A DNA stretch of 64,000 nucleotides from Acidianus infernus (GCF_009729545.1 NZ_WFIY01000004.1:408001-472000); one strand, 5' to 3'; numbered from the stretch's first letter, positions 18,335 to 31,913 are shown. Notes: a model not told the origin generated them from the letters alone. Numbers and translations: made by a program.

Positions 18335-18631
18335 TTAGCCCTCTTTTTCTAACTCTTCAAGTACATCCTTAAATCTATAATAAAATGAAGTTAAACGATA
18401 CACAGCTCCGTATTTTTCTCCATCCTTTATAATTATTCCGTTTTGAGTCAATACTTCTAGATGATGCATAATTGTTTTATAATCCATTCTTAAAAGAGTA
18501 GAAATTTGATTCGCGTTAAGAGAAGAATCCTCCAAAAGTCGAATAATCCTTAACCTAGTAAGACCACCTCTTGACGTAAAAAATAGAAATTTAAAAAGCT
18601 TCTTTACTTCCTTTCTTTCTCTTTCACTCAT
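18335..18631 (-). CDS. ArsR-like winged-helix transcription regulator
   Basis: 98 residues containing one winged helix-turn-helix: TRLRIIRLLEDSSLNANQISTLLRMDYKTIMHHLEVLTQNGII is the core (about 24-66). No cysteines for metal sensing. It lies 10 bp after lpdA and 26 bp before the cdvB3-like gene on the same strand. Small regulators of this kind are numerous in Sulfolobales; the target is unknown, but local autoregulation or control of the adjacent division gene is possible. Confidence 0.8.
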   Translation of the reverse strand: MSERERKEVKKLFKFLFFTSRGGLTRLRIIRLLEDSSLNANQISTLLRMDYKTIMHHLEVLTQNGIIIKDGEKYGAVYRLTSFYYRFKDVLEELEKEG

Positions 18632-18641
18632 CTAGAGAACG

Positions 18642-19991
18642 TTAATATACTTCTCCATATTTTAGTCTTTGCATTGCTTCTGAGATTATCTCTGTAACGG
18701 TGGGATGGGAGAACAATACTTTATAAAGGTCATCTACAGTAAGTCCTGCCTCAAGCGCTAGGGACAGAGTATTTATTACTTCAGTAGCTCCCTCACCTAC
18801 CATATGAGCCCCAACAATTTTATTTTCGGATACCACAATTTTCAGAAAGCCTTCTGTTTCGTTTAAAGTCCATGCTCTTGGGATATCTTCCATTTTTACC
18901 GTAATTTCTTTTCCTTCAATATTATCTTTCTTTAAGTCATCTAAAGTTTTTCCTACACTACCTATTTCTAAATCTGCGAATATAGAAATTGGAGAATATT
19001 TAGGCATCGTAGACGAAATTCCTCCTATGTTGTCTCCTGCTACTATACCTTGCTTCCATGCTTTAGTAGCAGATAAAGGCATACCTGCAACATCTCCTAC
19101 GGCATAATACCTAGGATTAGAAGTTTCTGCTCTATCGTTAACTATTATGTAACCTCTCTTATCAACATTTACGTGAACAGCATTTAAGTCAAGGCCTTCA
19201 GTGTTAGGCTTCCTCCCTATAGTAATTACCGCTAAATCTCCAGAGACTTTCTCATTTGATGAAGGTAAAGTAACGTCGAAGACCACCTTATCCCCACTTT
19301 CTATGATTTTAGAATTAGCTTGCAAGTAAATTTTTACTCCTCTTTCTTCAAGTCTTTTCTTAGTTTCGTTAGCAATGTCCTTATCAAATCCTGGCAAGAG
19401 TTGAGGCATTAACTCCAAAATAGTAACGTCTTTGCCCATAGCCTTAAATAATGTAGCTAGCTCAACGCCCGCTACTCCTCCGCCTACTATTACTATCTTT
19501 TGTGGTAGAGATGGTAAGTTCATTGCTGTCCAAGGATCTAGAACGTTTTTTCCATTGAGTGGAAATGCAGGTAAAGAGATTGGAGAAGAGCCAGTAGCTA
19601 TTACTATCTTATCTGCAGTATATGTTTTTCCGTTAACATCGATTTCTCCTTCTCTCTTTATTTCTCCTTTTCCTTTTATTATTGTTACGGATCTATTTTC
19701 TAAGTTTTTAATCATTTTTTCTTTTACGGTTTCTATTATCTTATCTTTAAACCTGGAAAGCTCCTCATAGTCTAAAGTGGCTGAGGCCTTGATCCAAGTT
19801 GCCTTCTTTATTTTATTAAGAATTTTTACTGCATCTATTAAAGTCTTAGAAGGTATGCATGCTCTGTTTATACACTCTCCACCTATTTCATCCTTTTCTA
19901 TTATAGCAACTTTTTTACCTAGTTCTGCCGCTCTTAAAGATGCTGAATACCCTCCTACTCCTCCGCCTACTACAATTACATCAAAATCCAT
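18642..19991 (-). CDS. lpdA: Dihydrolipoamide dehydrogenase family flavoprotein
   Basis: 449-residue FAD/NAD pyridine-disulfide oxidoreductase. FAD fold VVGGGVGGYSASLRAAELG (about 6-24), redox disulfide GGECINRACIPSK (about 36-48; C-x4-C), NAD fold IVGGGVAGVELATLF, second FAD strand YYAVGDV, and the C-terminal HPTVTEIISEAMQ His-Glu dyad. Fits dihydrolipoamide dehydrogenase rather than mercuric or CoA-disulfide reductase. No 2-oxoacid dehydrogenase E1/E2 genes are adjacent, so the partner complex is not shown here. Confidence 0.88.
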   Translation of the reverse strand: MDFDVIVVGGGVGGYSASLRAAELGKKVAIIEKDEIGGECINRACIPSKTLIDAVKILNKIKKATWIKASATLDYEELSRFKDKIIETVKEKMIKNLENRSVTIIKGKGEIKREGEIDVNGKTYTADKIVIATGSSPISLPAFPLNGKNVLDPWTAMNLPSLPQKIVIVGGGVAGVELATLFKAMGKDVTILELMPQLLPGFDKDIANETKKRLEERGVKIYLQANSKIIESGDKVVFDVTLPSSNEKVSGDLAVITIGRKPNTEGLDLNAVHVNVDKRGYIIVNDRAETSNPRYYAVGDVAGMPLSATKAWKQGIVAGDNIGGISSTMPKYSPISIFADLEIGSVGKTLDDLKKDNIEGKEITVKMEDIPRAWTLNETEGFLKIVVSENKIVGAHMVGEGATEVINTLSLALEAGLTVDDLYKVLFSHPTVTEIISEAMQRLKYGEVY

Positions 19992-20358
19992 GCTGTCTAT
20001 TTTCTCTAGAAAGTATATAGGCTTTGAGTTCTTTAATTGTTGCTAAAACATCTTTATCTTTTACAAAGCTTTCGCAGTTAATTGCTAAGTATTCTAATTC
20101 CGTGTAAACTCCATATTTGTCATGAATGTACTCTAACGAATGAGATAAGTCTAAGTAGTCTTTTACAAACTCTTTACTGCAATTTTTATATATTATTGAA
20201 AGTATTCCAAGATCCACAATTCTTCTCCTTTTCCCGTTTGTCAAAAGGACTCTAGTACCTATATCAACGTCTACCTCTTCAAATTCTATATTATCTTTTA
20301 CTTCAATTTCGCTTTCTTCACTTAATTTAAACTTAGTTACTATTTCAGAAAGCTTCAC
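19981..20358 (-). CDS. Unknown small protein upstream of lpdA
   Basis: Not recognised. 125 residues, start GTG at 20358, with no membrane segment; the first half is beta-rich and acidic (EESEIEVKDNIEFEEVDVDIGTRV) and the second half helical (LDLSHSLEYIHDKYGVYTELEYLAI). It overlaps lpdA by 11 bp and is divergent from taw3 with only 37 bp between starts. A TTTTATATATC stretch on the minus strand (about 20378-20390) fits a leaderless GTG start. Confidence 0.65.
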   Translation of the reverse strand: MKLSEIVTKFKLSEESEIEVKDNIEFEEVDVDIGTRVLLTNGKRRRIVDLGILSIIYKNCSKEFVKDYLDLSHSLEYIHDKYGVYTELEYLAINCESFVKDKDVLATIKELKAYILSRENRQHGF

Positions 20359-20362
20359 AATG

Positions 20363-20390
20363 CTTTATAAGCTAATAAGATATATAAAAT
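20363..20390. promoter_or_regulatory. Back-to-back TATA boxes between orphan gene and taw3
   Basis: In a 37-bp divergent gap there are two TATA-like elements: GCTTTATAAGC (about 20363-20373) placed about 27 bp before the taw3 ATG at 20396, and TTTTATATATC on the minus strand (about 20378-20390) placed about 26 bp before the GTG at 20358. The two promoters overlap, so simultaneous initiation in both directions is probably excluded. Confidence 0.5.
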
Positions 20391-20395
20391 CTGGA

Positions 20396-20992
20396 ATGGA
20401 TGACTGGGAACTATGGAAGAAGAAAGCATATGAAAGAATGATTAGAGATAAAGAGATAGGATATTTGGATCCAGATATTTATGATGTGCTTGTAACATTT
20501 TTCAAGAGGGAGAAAAGTTTTACATACAGTAGCTGTAGCGGGAGAATAACTATTATTGATTCATATTTACCTTGGATTAGAAAGAATTCCACAATAATAT
20601 TTAAGAACCACCTTGGAATAACAGAAGACGACGTAAAGGACATTCTAGAAAAACCACAAGTTTACAGACTTTGGCTTGTATCCCAAGGCCCTATTCTTCA
20701 CGTTTATACTAAAGATTGGGAAGAAGCTTGGGATATAATAAAAATAGCTAGGAATGCCGGGTTTAAGCATTCTGGAGTATTAACCGTGAACAATAAGGGA
20801 ATTTTAGTTGAATTAAAAACTGGAATAAAACTTGTTCAATTACTTAGAGAAAATTCAGAACAACAAGTAAGTGAAGATCAAATTAAAACCTTAGTTAAAA
20901 TTTCCAACGAAGTACTAAAGAAAGGAAAAGATAAACTATGGGAGTTACAAAAATTAGTTGAAGAATCCTTAAAGGCCAAAGTTACTGCTTGA
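20396..20992 (+). CDS. taw3: tRNA wybutosine methyltransferase Taw3
   Basis: Tyw3/UPF0130 family SAM-dependent N4-methyltransferase that acts on the wyosine base at position 37 of tRNA-Phe. From ATG 20396 it is 198 residues (MDDWELWKKKAYERM), which matches the length of the S. solfataricus homologue. Diagnostic motifs are EIGYLDPDIYDVL (about 19-31), SFTYSSCSGRI (about 40-50) and the later FKHSGVLTVNNKG. The 12-residue longer reading starts in the promoter. Its end overlaps the convergent GTPase gene by 11 bp. Confidence 0.92.
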   Translation: MDDWELWKKKAYERMIRDKEIGYLDPDIYDVLVTFFKREKSFTYSSCSGRITIIDSYLPWIRKNSTIIFKNHLGITEDDVKDILEKPQVYRLWLVSQGPILHVYTKDWEEAWDIIKIARNAGFKHSGVLTVNNKGILVELKTGIKLVQLLRENSEQQVSEDQIKTLVKISNEVLKKGKDKLWELQKLVEESLKAKVTA

Positions 20993-21971
20993 TCATTTCA
21001 AGGACTCTCTTCTTAATTTCTTCCTTAAGCTCATCTATTCCAATGTTATTTTCCGCACTAATTTCCATGAAGTTAAGGGAGTTTTCCCTTAACATTTTAC
21101 TTACTTCGTCGTATAGTTTTTCATCCTTAGAATCAATCTTATTTAAAGCAATGATCACGTTCTTGTTAAATTCTAGAATTTCTCTAAGAAGATCAAATTG
21201 CTCCTTTGGAGAATATAAGGATTGTTGAGAAATATCAAATAGGAAAACAATAATTCCGTTCAAATTCTTTATCGCGTTAATAGCCTTTCTCTCTATCTGA
21301 TTTCTTTCCTTCATAGGTCTATCTAATATTCCGGGAGTGTCAATAACTTGAACTTTGACCCCGTTAATATCAAAATGTCCTACATGAATTTCTTTTGTAG
21401 TAAACGGGTAATTAGCTATTTCGGGCTTTGCGGAAGAAATCTTACTGACTAATGTGGATTTACCAACGTTTGGAGATCCAGCAATTATTACTGTAGGCAT
21501 TTCTGGGTCTATACTTTTAATTTTCTTCATACTCTTAGTCACGTCAATGATCCAGTCTATACAATCTTTTCTTCTTCTGAGTAAAGAAGATACTCTACCG
21601 AAGGCTTGCCTCATTAATTTATTAGCAAGAGTTTCATCAGATTTTCTTATTTCACTAATGTATCGTTTTAAAATTGAGGAAGCAGTTAGAGAAGTTTTAT
21701 TAATTATAGATAAGCAAATTTTGATATTATCGACGCTTTTTCCCGCTGTTATTTCTAATGCCTCCTTATAGAAGGGATGAAGGTTGTCTATTCTAGGAAA
21801 GCTATTTACAAAATTTAAATATCTCTTAACTTGTTCGTCGTAGTATATGAGTCTTCTAATTTCTCTATCTTTAATGCTATTTCCTGAAATTTTAGGTAAT
21901 CTTCCTAAAACTATTTTTATCAAATCCTCAACTTTTGGAGGACAATTTAATTTTTCAAAAGGATTTAACAT
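20982..21971 (-). CDS. Nog1/Obg-type GTPase
   Basis: 329 residues. The N-terminal 165 are a helical domain typical of Nog1; the G domain follows with G1 AGSPNVGKSTLV (about 174-185), G2 NYPFTT, G3 DTPGILD (about 222-228), and G4 NKID (about 287-290). Nog1 proteins help assemble the large ribosomal subunit in eukaryotes, and archaeal relatives are presumed to do likewise. It overlaps the downstream-facing tRNA-binding protein gene by 7 bp, making a two-gene unit. Confidence 0.9.
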   Translation of the reverse strand: MLNPFEKLNCPPKVEDLIKIVLGRLPKISGNSIKDREIRRLIYYDEQVKRYLNFVNSFPRIDNLHPFYKEALEITAGKSVDNIKICLSIINKTSLTASSILKRYISEIRKSDETLANKLMRQAFGRVSSLLRRRKDCIDWIIDVTKSMKKIKSIDPEMPTVIIAGSPNVGKSTLVSKISSAKPEIANYPFTTKEIHVGHFDINGVKVQVIDTPGILDRPMKERNQIERKAINAIKNLNGIIVFLFDISQQSLYSPKEQFDLLREILEFNKNVIIALNKIDSKDEKLYDEVSKMLRENSLNFMEISAENNIGIDELKEEIKKRVLEMIKQ

Positions 21972-22303
21972 ACTCTTGTTCCTGGAGGCACGTCTCCATC
22001 TACTGTTAATAATGTAGGCTTAATTCCTTTATCTTCATCTTCTTTACAACCTGCAGCGAGTATCATTCCTTGGCTTTCAAATCCTCTTATCATCTTTGGT
22101 TTTAAGTTTGCTACAACTATGACTTTTTTACCTATTAATTGTTCTGGACTGTAATACTCAGCTATTCCAGAAATTATTTGCCTTTCTTCGCTACCAAGGT
22201 CAACAATTAACTTAAGTAATCTAGTTCCTTCAATCCTTTCTGCAGATTTAATTACTCCTACTTTCAATTCTACTTTTGAAAAATCGTCAATTGAAATTTC
22301 CAT
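21965..22303 (-). CDS. tRNA-binding OB-fold protein (MetRS beta-like/Trbp111)
   Basis: 112-residue EMAP/Trbp111 OB-fold domain: VELKVGVIKSAERIEGTRLLKLIVDLG (about 11-37), QIISGIAEYY and LKPKMIRGFESQGMILAAG (about 67-85). In archaea this is either a detached C-terminal (beta) part of methionyl-tRNA synthetase or a free tRNA chaperone. It starts 117 bp from purC in the opposite direction and forms a unit with the Nog1-like gene. Confidence 0.88.
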   Translation of the reverse strand: MEISIDDFSKVELKVGVIKSAERIEGTRLLKLIVDLGSEERQIISGIAEYYSPEQLIGKKVIVVANLKPKMIRGFESQGMILAAGCKEDEDKGIKPTLLTVDGDVPPGTRVC

Positions 22304-22348
22304 GGGTTCAACTGTTCCACGCGACTTTTAACTTTATTCTTCTATTTC

Positions 22349-22368
22349 ATTTACTTGAACAAGTAAAT
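22349..22368. promoter_or_regulatory. Perfect 9-bp-arm palindrome upstream of purC
   Basis: ATTTACTTGAACAAGTAAAT is an inverted repeat with 9-bp arms and a 2-bp centre, midway between the divergent tRNA-binding-protein gene and purC. It ends about 24 bp before the purC TATA box, a good site for a dimeric regulator or activator. No regulator of Sulfolobales purine genes is known to me with this site. Confidence 0.55.
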
Positions 22369-22390
22369 AATAAAGGGTAATTAGAGAAGA

Positions 22391-22400
22391 GTTTTTATAC
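22391..22400 (+). promoter_or_regulatory. purC TATA box
   Basis: GTTTTTATAC is centred about 25 bp before the ATG at 22421, which predicts that transcription begins at or next to the start codon and that the purine message is leaderless. Confidence 0.65.
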
Positions 22401-22420
22401 CGGTTGTGTAAATTAGCTGT

Positions 22421-23128
22421 ATGGAGACGCTCATAGGAGAAGGTAAGACTAAACAGGTTTTTTCTTACGATTCCGATCACGTTCTCCTTAGATTTAAGGA
22501 TACTATAACCGCGGGCGACGGAGCAAAAGTCGATATCATGGAAAATAAAGGTGTAATAAACGCTCAGACTTCTGCTTTAATTTTTAGGCTTCTTGAAAGG
22601 AACGGAATAAGAACTCACTATGTTGGCATGTACGATGAAAGGACTATGATAGCTAAGAAGCTGAAAATGATTCCTGTTGAAGTAGTTCTAAGGAATATAG
22701 CAACTGGAAGTATAGTAAAAAGGCTTCCAATAAAAGAAGGAGAGATATTTGATCCACCAATAATAGAATACTTCCTAAAGGACGACTCTATGCACGATCC
22801 AATGCTTAATTACTATCACTTAGAATATTTCAAATTAATGAACAGAAAAGAAGCAGAAGTTGTTGAAAGTGTAATGATGAGAGTTAATGAAGTTTTACGT
22901 GATGTTATCAGGAAAATGGGATTTGAGCTTTATGATTTTAAACTGGAATTCGGAAGATTAGGGAATGAGCTGATTATTGGAGATGAAATAACTTTAGACT
23001 CAATGAGGGTAAGAGATCCAAAGACTGGAAGAATTCTTGATAAGGATTTATACAGAAAGGGATACGATTTGAAGACAGTTAAAGAAGCTTATGAAGAATT
23101 CCTTTCAAAGCTGGAAAAGGTGGTTTGA
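22421..23128 (+). CDS. purC: SAICAR synthetase PurC
   Basis: ATP-dependent ligation of aspartate to CAIR in purine synthesis. 235 residues with GEGKTKQVF (about 6-14), KMIPVEVVLRNIATGS (about 77-92), DEITLDSMR (about 188-196) and the ending DLKTVKEAYEEF. First gene of the purine operon, and promoter-proximal; no purE or purK is adjacent, so CAIR formation is encoded elsewhere. Confidence 0.97.
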   Translation: METLIGEGKTKQVFSYDSDHVLLRFKDTITAGDGAKVDIMENKGVINAQTSALIFRLLERNGIRTHYVGMYDERTMIAKKLKMIPVEVVLRNIATGSIVKRLPIKEGEIFDPPIIEYFLKDDSMHDPMLNYYHLEYFKLMNRKEAEVVESVMMRVNEVLRDVIRKMGFELYDFKLEFGRLGNELIIGDEITLDSMRVRDPKTGRILDKDLYRKGYDLKTVKEAYEEFLSKLEKVV

Positions 23129-26151
<3,023 letters not shown>

Positions 26152-26155
<4 letters not shown>

Positions 26156-27498
26156 AAATTAAGGAGAACTGCGGAATATTTGCCACCATAGGAGAGAATT
26201 CTGTAAAATATACATATGAGGGACTTAAATTGTTACAACATAGAGGCCAAGAATCTGCAGGAATATCTTACGTAGAGGATGGAATTAAGACTATAAAAGG
26301 CTTAGGCCTTGTAGAGGAAGCCTTAAATGAGAGGGAAGTTTTACAGATTAAATCAAAATTTAGCATAGGACATGTAAGATATTCTACCACTGGAAAAACT
26401 ACTTTGCAGGAAGCACAGCCTTTAAACAATGAGAAACTTTCGATAGCATTTAATGGAACTATTGCAAATTATTTTGAGTTTGGAAATTATTCTACTGACA
26501 CTGAATTCATTCTAGATTTCCTATCTAAGGACGTTAAGGAGGGTAAAGATATTGTATATGCTATAAAGCATTTTATGGATGTAGCAGATGGTGCATACTC
26601 AATGGTTATTTTAGATGATAAAAATAGAATTTTAGCAGTTAGAGATCCTAAAGGCTTCAGACCATTAGTAATGGGTAAAATTGGAGAAAATATAGTTTTC
26701 TCTTCAGAAGATTCGGCAATAAAACAACTAGGAGGAAATGTGATCAGGGACGTCTTGCCTGGAGAAATAATTCTGGTTAATCCTGACGGTAAAATTCTAA
26801 GTGATAAAGTTCCATCTACAAGTTTCCATACTTGTGCATTTGAGTACATTTACTTCTCAAGGGCTGATAGTAAAATTGACGGAGTTTCAGTTTATATGTC
26901 GAGAATAAGGCTTGGGGAGATTCTAGCTAAAAACCATCCTGCTAAAGCTGATATTGTAGTTCCAGTCCCTGAGTCATCTAGGCCTATTGCGATTGGCTAT
27001 TCAAAGGAGAGCAAAATTCCGCTAGAAGAAGCCCTAATAAGGACTATAGTGTCTAAAAGGTCATTTATAATGCCTACTAATGATAAGAGGAAATCCGTGC
27101 TTGAGGAAAAGTTTGGGATTGTTGAAGATGTAGTTAAAGGTAAGAGAATTGTTCTTATAGACGATTCAATAGTTAGGGGTAATACTATGAAGAGAATAAT
27201 CACGTTATTAAGAAATTCTGGTGCAGAAGAGATTCACGTGAGAGTTGGTTCTCCTATGATAAAATATCCTTGCTACATGGGAATCGATTTCCCAAGTAGG
27301 AGTGAGTTGATAGCCTCAAATAAAAATGAGGATGAAATTGCCAAAATTCTAGGGGCGGATAGCATAGAATATTTAACCGTAGACGAAATGAAAAAGGCAA
27401 TAGGTAGAGATAGTTTATGCACTGCTTGCTTTACTGGTATATATCCTCTTAAGAGAAACTATCCCTTACAGGTTATGGAAAGCGTATTTAATAGGTGA
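26152..27498 (+). CDS. purF: Amidophosphoribosyltransferase PurF
   Basis: Commits PRPP to purine synthesis by making phosphoribosylamine. 448 residues with a short propeptide MKIKEN followed by the catalytic Cys7 (CGIFA), which is exposed after processing. Glutamine-binding residues are present (HVRYSTTGK; FNGTIANY). The PRPP loop is VLIDDSIVRGNT. Four cysteines placed as in the [4Fe-4S] Bacillus-type enzyme occur at HTCAFEY, YPCYMG and LCTACF. Followed immediately by a degenerate paralogue. Confidence 0.96.
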
Positions 27499-27503
27499 TA
27501 AAA

Positions 27504-28709
27504 ATGGCAGGAATAGTAGGAATTTTGGCATTTGATAAAATTTGGAATATCTCGAAGTTTATGAAATACTCATTGATGGGGTTACAGCATAGGGGTTATT
27601 CTAGCTCTGGATACGCTATACTTAACGACAAAATATCATCTGGTCATTTCTCTTCTCCTCCAGAAGATATAGAAATTAACGAACACGGTTGGGCAGGAAT
27701 AGGTTATACTGGGAGTAAAGGAGAATATCCAATGGTTTTCGATGACGTTGCTTTGGTCATAGATGGAGTAATAAAAGAAGATCCTAAACTAGTTGCAGAT
27801 AAGATATTATCAAGTCCCGAGGGTTTAAAAGACGTAAGAGGGGCGTTCTCTTTAATAGCTCTTACTTCAGAAGGTAAGATAATTGCATATCGCGATGAAA
27901 GTGGACTTAAGCCTTTAGCAATAGGTGGTTTTGGTTTTGATATGGCAATTATAGCGTCTGAAATGACTGCAATGAGCGTTATAGGTGGGGAATTTAGGAG
28001 AGAAATAAATCCTGGCGAAATGATAATTCTTGATAAATACAATATAGAAAGTAAAAAATTGAAAGAACCTAGAAAAAGCTACTGCTCAATTGAATATATT
28101 TATCAGGCTAGAATTGACAGTTTCGTAAATGAGAAATCCATCTATGAATTAAGAATAAGAATTGGCGAAGAACTTGCGAGGGAGAGACCAATAGATGCTG
28201 ACACAGTAATAGGAGTTCCAGACACTGCAATTCCTTTTGCTATAGGTTACTCTAGAGTTACTGGAATACCGTTAGACTTAGGATTCACAAGAACTGGAAG
28301 CCCTATAAGGACAATGTTAGCCTCTAACGATTTTATGAAAATAGTAGGAGTACAGTTAAAGCTTAATGTCATAAAATCAGCTGTATTTGGTAAAAGAGTA
28401 ATATTAATCGACGATTCTATGGTTACGGGAACAACTCTAAAGAACACCATATTTAGCCTAAGAAAGATGGGTGCTAAAGAAGTTCACGTACTTATAGGAA
28501 GCCCTAAATTGATTTCTTACTGTCCATATGGAGTAGAAGTTCCTCAATCTTCAGAATTAATAGCTGCAAATCTAAGTGAAGAAGAGATAGCTAAAGTTTT
28601 AGGGGCTGATTCAATTTATTGGTTAAGTATAGATGGACTTTACAAAGTCATAGGAAGCAAACAACTATGCTTAGGTTGTATGTTAAATTCCTATCCTAAG
28701 GTGATTTAA
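27504..28709 (+). CDS. PurF paralogue with inactivated glutaminase site
   Basis: 401 residues from ATG 27504 (a GTG lies at 27495). It aligns with PurF along its length, but the N-terminal catalytic Cys is Ala (MAGIVGILAF) and the H-x-R-Y-x-T-x-G and F-N-G glutamine-binding segments are lost or shortened, so it cannot be an ordinary glutaminase. The phosphoribosyltransferase half keeps VILIDDSMVTGTT. Surprisingly, all four Fe-S-type cysteines are kept (SYCSIEY, SYCPYG, LCLGCM). It may be a partner or regulator of PurF, or an ammonia-dependent PRPP enzyme; function is not established by sequence. Confidence 0.88.
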   Translation: MAGIVGILAFDKIWNISKFMKYSLMGLQHRGYSSSGYAILNDKISSGHFSSPPEDIEINEHGWAGIGYTGSKGEYPMVFDDVALVIDGVIKEDPKLVADKILSSPEGLKDVRGAFSLIALTSEGKIIAYRDESGLKPLAIGGFGFDMAIIASEMTAMSVIGGEFRREINPGEMIILDKYNIESKKLKEPRKSYCSIEYIYQARIDSFVNEKSIYELRIRIGEELARERPIDADTVIGVPDTAIPFAIGYSRVTGIPLDLGFTRTGSPIRTMLASNDFMKIVGVQLKLNVIKSAVFGKRVILIDDSMVTGTTLKNTIFSLRKMGAKEVHVLIGSPKLISYCPYGVEVPQSSELIAANLSEEEIAKVLGADSIYWLSIDGLYKVIGSKQLCLGCMLNSYPKVI

Positions 28710-30133
28710 ATGAATAAGAAGAAAGTACTTCTAATAGGTGATGGCGCTAGAGAGAACGCCTTAGCAGAAGCCTTATCAAATAACAAGGTATTTGCAATTT
28801 CAACTTTCATAAATCCTGGAATAAAAAATGTAGTTGAAAGGACGGGAGGAAAGTACTTCGTAGGAAATATTAATTCTAAGGACTTTGTAAAAGAGATAAT
28901 AAAGCAAGTTAACCCAGACTTTGGCGTAATAGGACCAGAAGATCCGTTATTTCATGGGGTCTCTAATGCGTTTTATGAAGAAGGAATTCCAGTTGTAGGT
29001 CCAATTGATAAAGATGCTATGATTGAAAAATCTAAGGTTTGGATGAGGCAGTTAATGTGGAAATATAAAATTCCTGGCAGGTTAAGGTTCAAATCTTTTT
29101 CAAATCTAGCCGAAGCAGCAAAATTTATTCTAGATTATGGCGGTTCTGTAGCAATAAAGCCTTCAGAGCAAGTAGGAGGAAAGGGAGTGAAGGTAGTAGC
29201 AGATATTCAAGCTTACTTATCTAACGAGAAAAGGCAGGCATTAAGCAAGAGTGTTGATGAAATTGGTAAATACGTAGTTGACGACGAAGTTAAAATCATA
29301 ATTGAAGAAAGAGTAGACGGTCCCGAATACACTCTCCATGTTTTAACTGACGGCACTTCTTATTTGCCCTTACCTTTAGCTCAAGATTATAAACACGCCT
29401 ATCAAGATGGAATAGGTCCAGAAACTGGAGGAATGGGCTCAATATCAGGTCCTAAGAATTTACTTCCATTTATAAATGAAGAAGAGTACGAGAGAAGTTT
29501 CAACATTGTCAAGATGACTGCAGAAGCAATAGAAAAAGAAACTGGGGAGAAATATAAGGGATTCTTATCTGGACAAATGATGCTGACAGATTTGTGGGGT
29601 CCTACAATTATTGAGTATTATTCTAGATTAGGGGATCCAGAGGCTTCAGCAATAATTCCTAGGATAAAGAATTTCGGTGAAATTTTAGAACTGATGGCTG
29701 AAGGTAAATTATCTAAGGCAAAAATTGACCTCATTGAAGAACCCAGTGTAGTTAGAGCTATTGCACCTTATGGATATCCTCTAAATAAATCTTTAGCTAA
29801 AGGCCAAAAATTCTATGTGGATTTACAAAAAATAAAGGAAAAAGGATGTATATTATACTTTGGCTCTATTGCTCTCGAAGGAAACGAATTAATAGCTCAA
29901 GGTTCTAGAGCCTTAGAACTAGTAGCCTTTGGAGATTTTAATGAGGCGAGCAAAAAGCTAGACGAGTGCATGGCGTATATTTCGAGTGATAGGAAAATGA
30001 TTTACAGAACTGATATAGGCAGAAGTATAAACGAAATGATAGAGAAGGCAGAAATAGTTAGATATGCCTATAAGAATAGAGAAAAGAACGGAATTTTAGG
30101 GGTTTCTGCTGACTGGTCTCCCAATGGTGGTTT

Positions 30134-30140
<7 letters not shown>
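28710..30140 (+). CDS. purD: Phosphoribosylamine-glycine ligase PurD
   Basis: ATP-grasp ligase that makes GAR. 476 residues, slightly longer than bacterial PurD (about 430). N-terminal LLIGDGARENALAEAL (about 6-21), then GPEDPLFHGV, ATP-grasp core KPSEQVGGKGVKVV (about 150-163), and the metal region LAQDYKHAYQDGIGPETGGMGS (about 230-251). It starts directly after the PurF-paralogue stop and overlaps purM by 7 bp. Confidence 0.95.
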
Positions 30141-31131
<991 letters not shown>

Positions 31132-31136
31132 TCATA

Positions 31137-31610
<474 letters not shown>

Positions 31611-31668
31611 ACTGAAGCAAATTTTATTTAAGATCTATTTATTTTGATCCATCTTTCATCAAACCTAA

Positions 31669-31680
31669 ATCCTTTTTTAT
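31669..31680 (+). promoter_or_regulatory. TATA-like box of the ribbon-helix-helix gene
   Basis: CCTTTTTTATTA lies with its centre about 26 bp before ATG 31702, consistent with a separate leaderless transcript for the small regulator. Confidence 0.5.
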
Positions 31681-31701
31681 TACCTTAACATTCTTGATAA
31701 A

Positions 31702-31860
31702 ATGATTATTATGAGGAAAGTAATTAGTGTAAGATTAAAAGAAGAGCTGGTAAGAGAAGTTGACAGAAAATATAAAGAATTAGGCTTCGATAATAGAACG
31801 GAGTTCATAAAAGAAGCACTAAAATTCTATTTAACTAAGAAGCTTGGTAAAATTTCATAA
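31702..31860 (+). CDS. Small CopG-type ribbon-helix-helix protein
   Basis: A 52-codon gene (49 from the second Met, 31711). RKVISVRLKEELVREVDRKY gives the DNA-contacting strand and first helix, and NRTEFIKEALKFYLTKK gives the turn and second helix, the full ribbon-helix-helix fold. Such proteins act as dimers on palindromic operators. It sits between the purine and arginine operons and immediately upstream of palindromes before argG, so it is a candidate local regulator; this link is inference. Confidence 0.82.
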   Translation: MIIMRKVISVRLKEELVREVDRKYKELGFDNRTEFIKEALKFYLTKKLGKIS

Positions 31861-31874
31861 AAGTTTAGTTAGAT

Positions 31875-31884
31875 CTATATATAG
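31875..31884. promoter_or_regulatory. Palindrome CTATATATAG upstream of argG
   Basis: A 10-bp perfect palindrome just after the ribbon-helix-helix gene, about 109 bp before the argG start. A+T-rich palindromes arise by chance in this DNA, but it shares the CTATA/TATAG halves with a second one 39 bp further on, which suggests a paired site. Confidence 0.35.
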
Positions 31885-31913
31885 AGATTTTTAAGGCAAT
31901 CCTTCAACATTAC

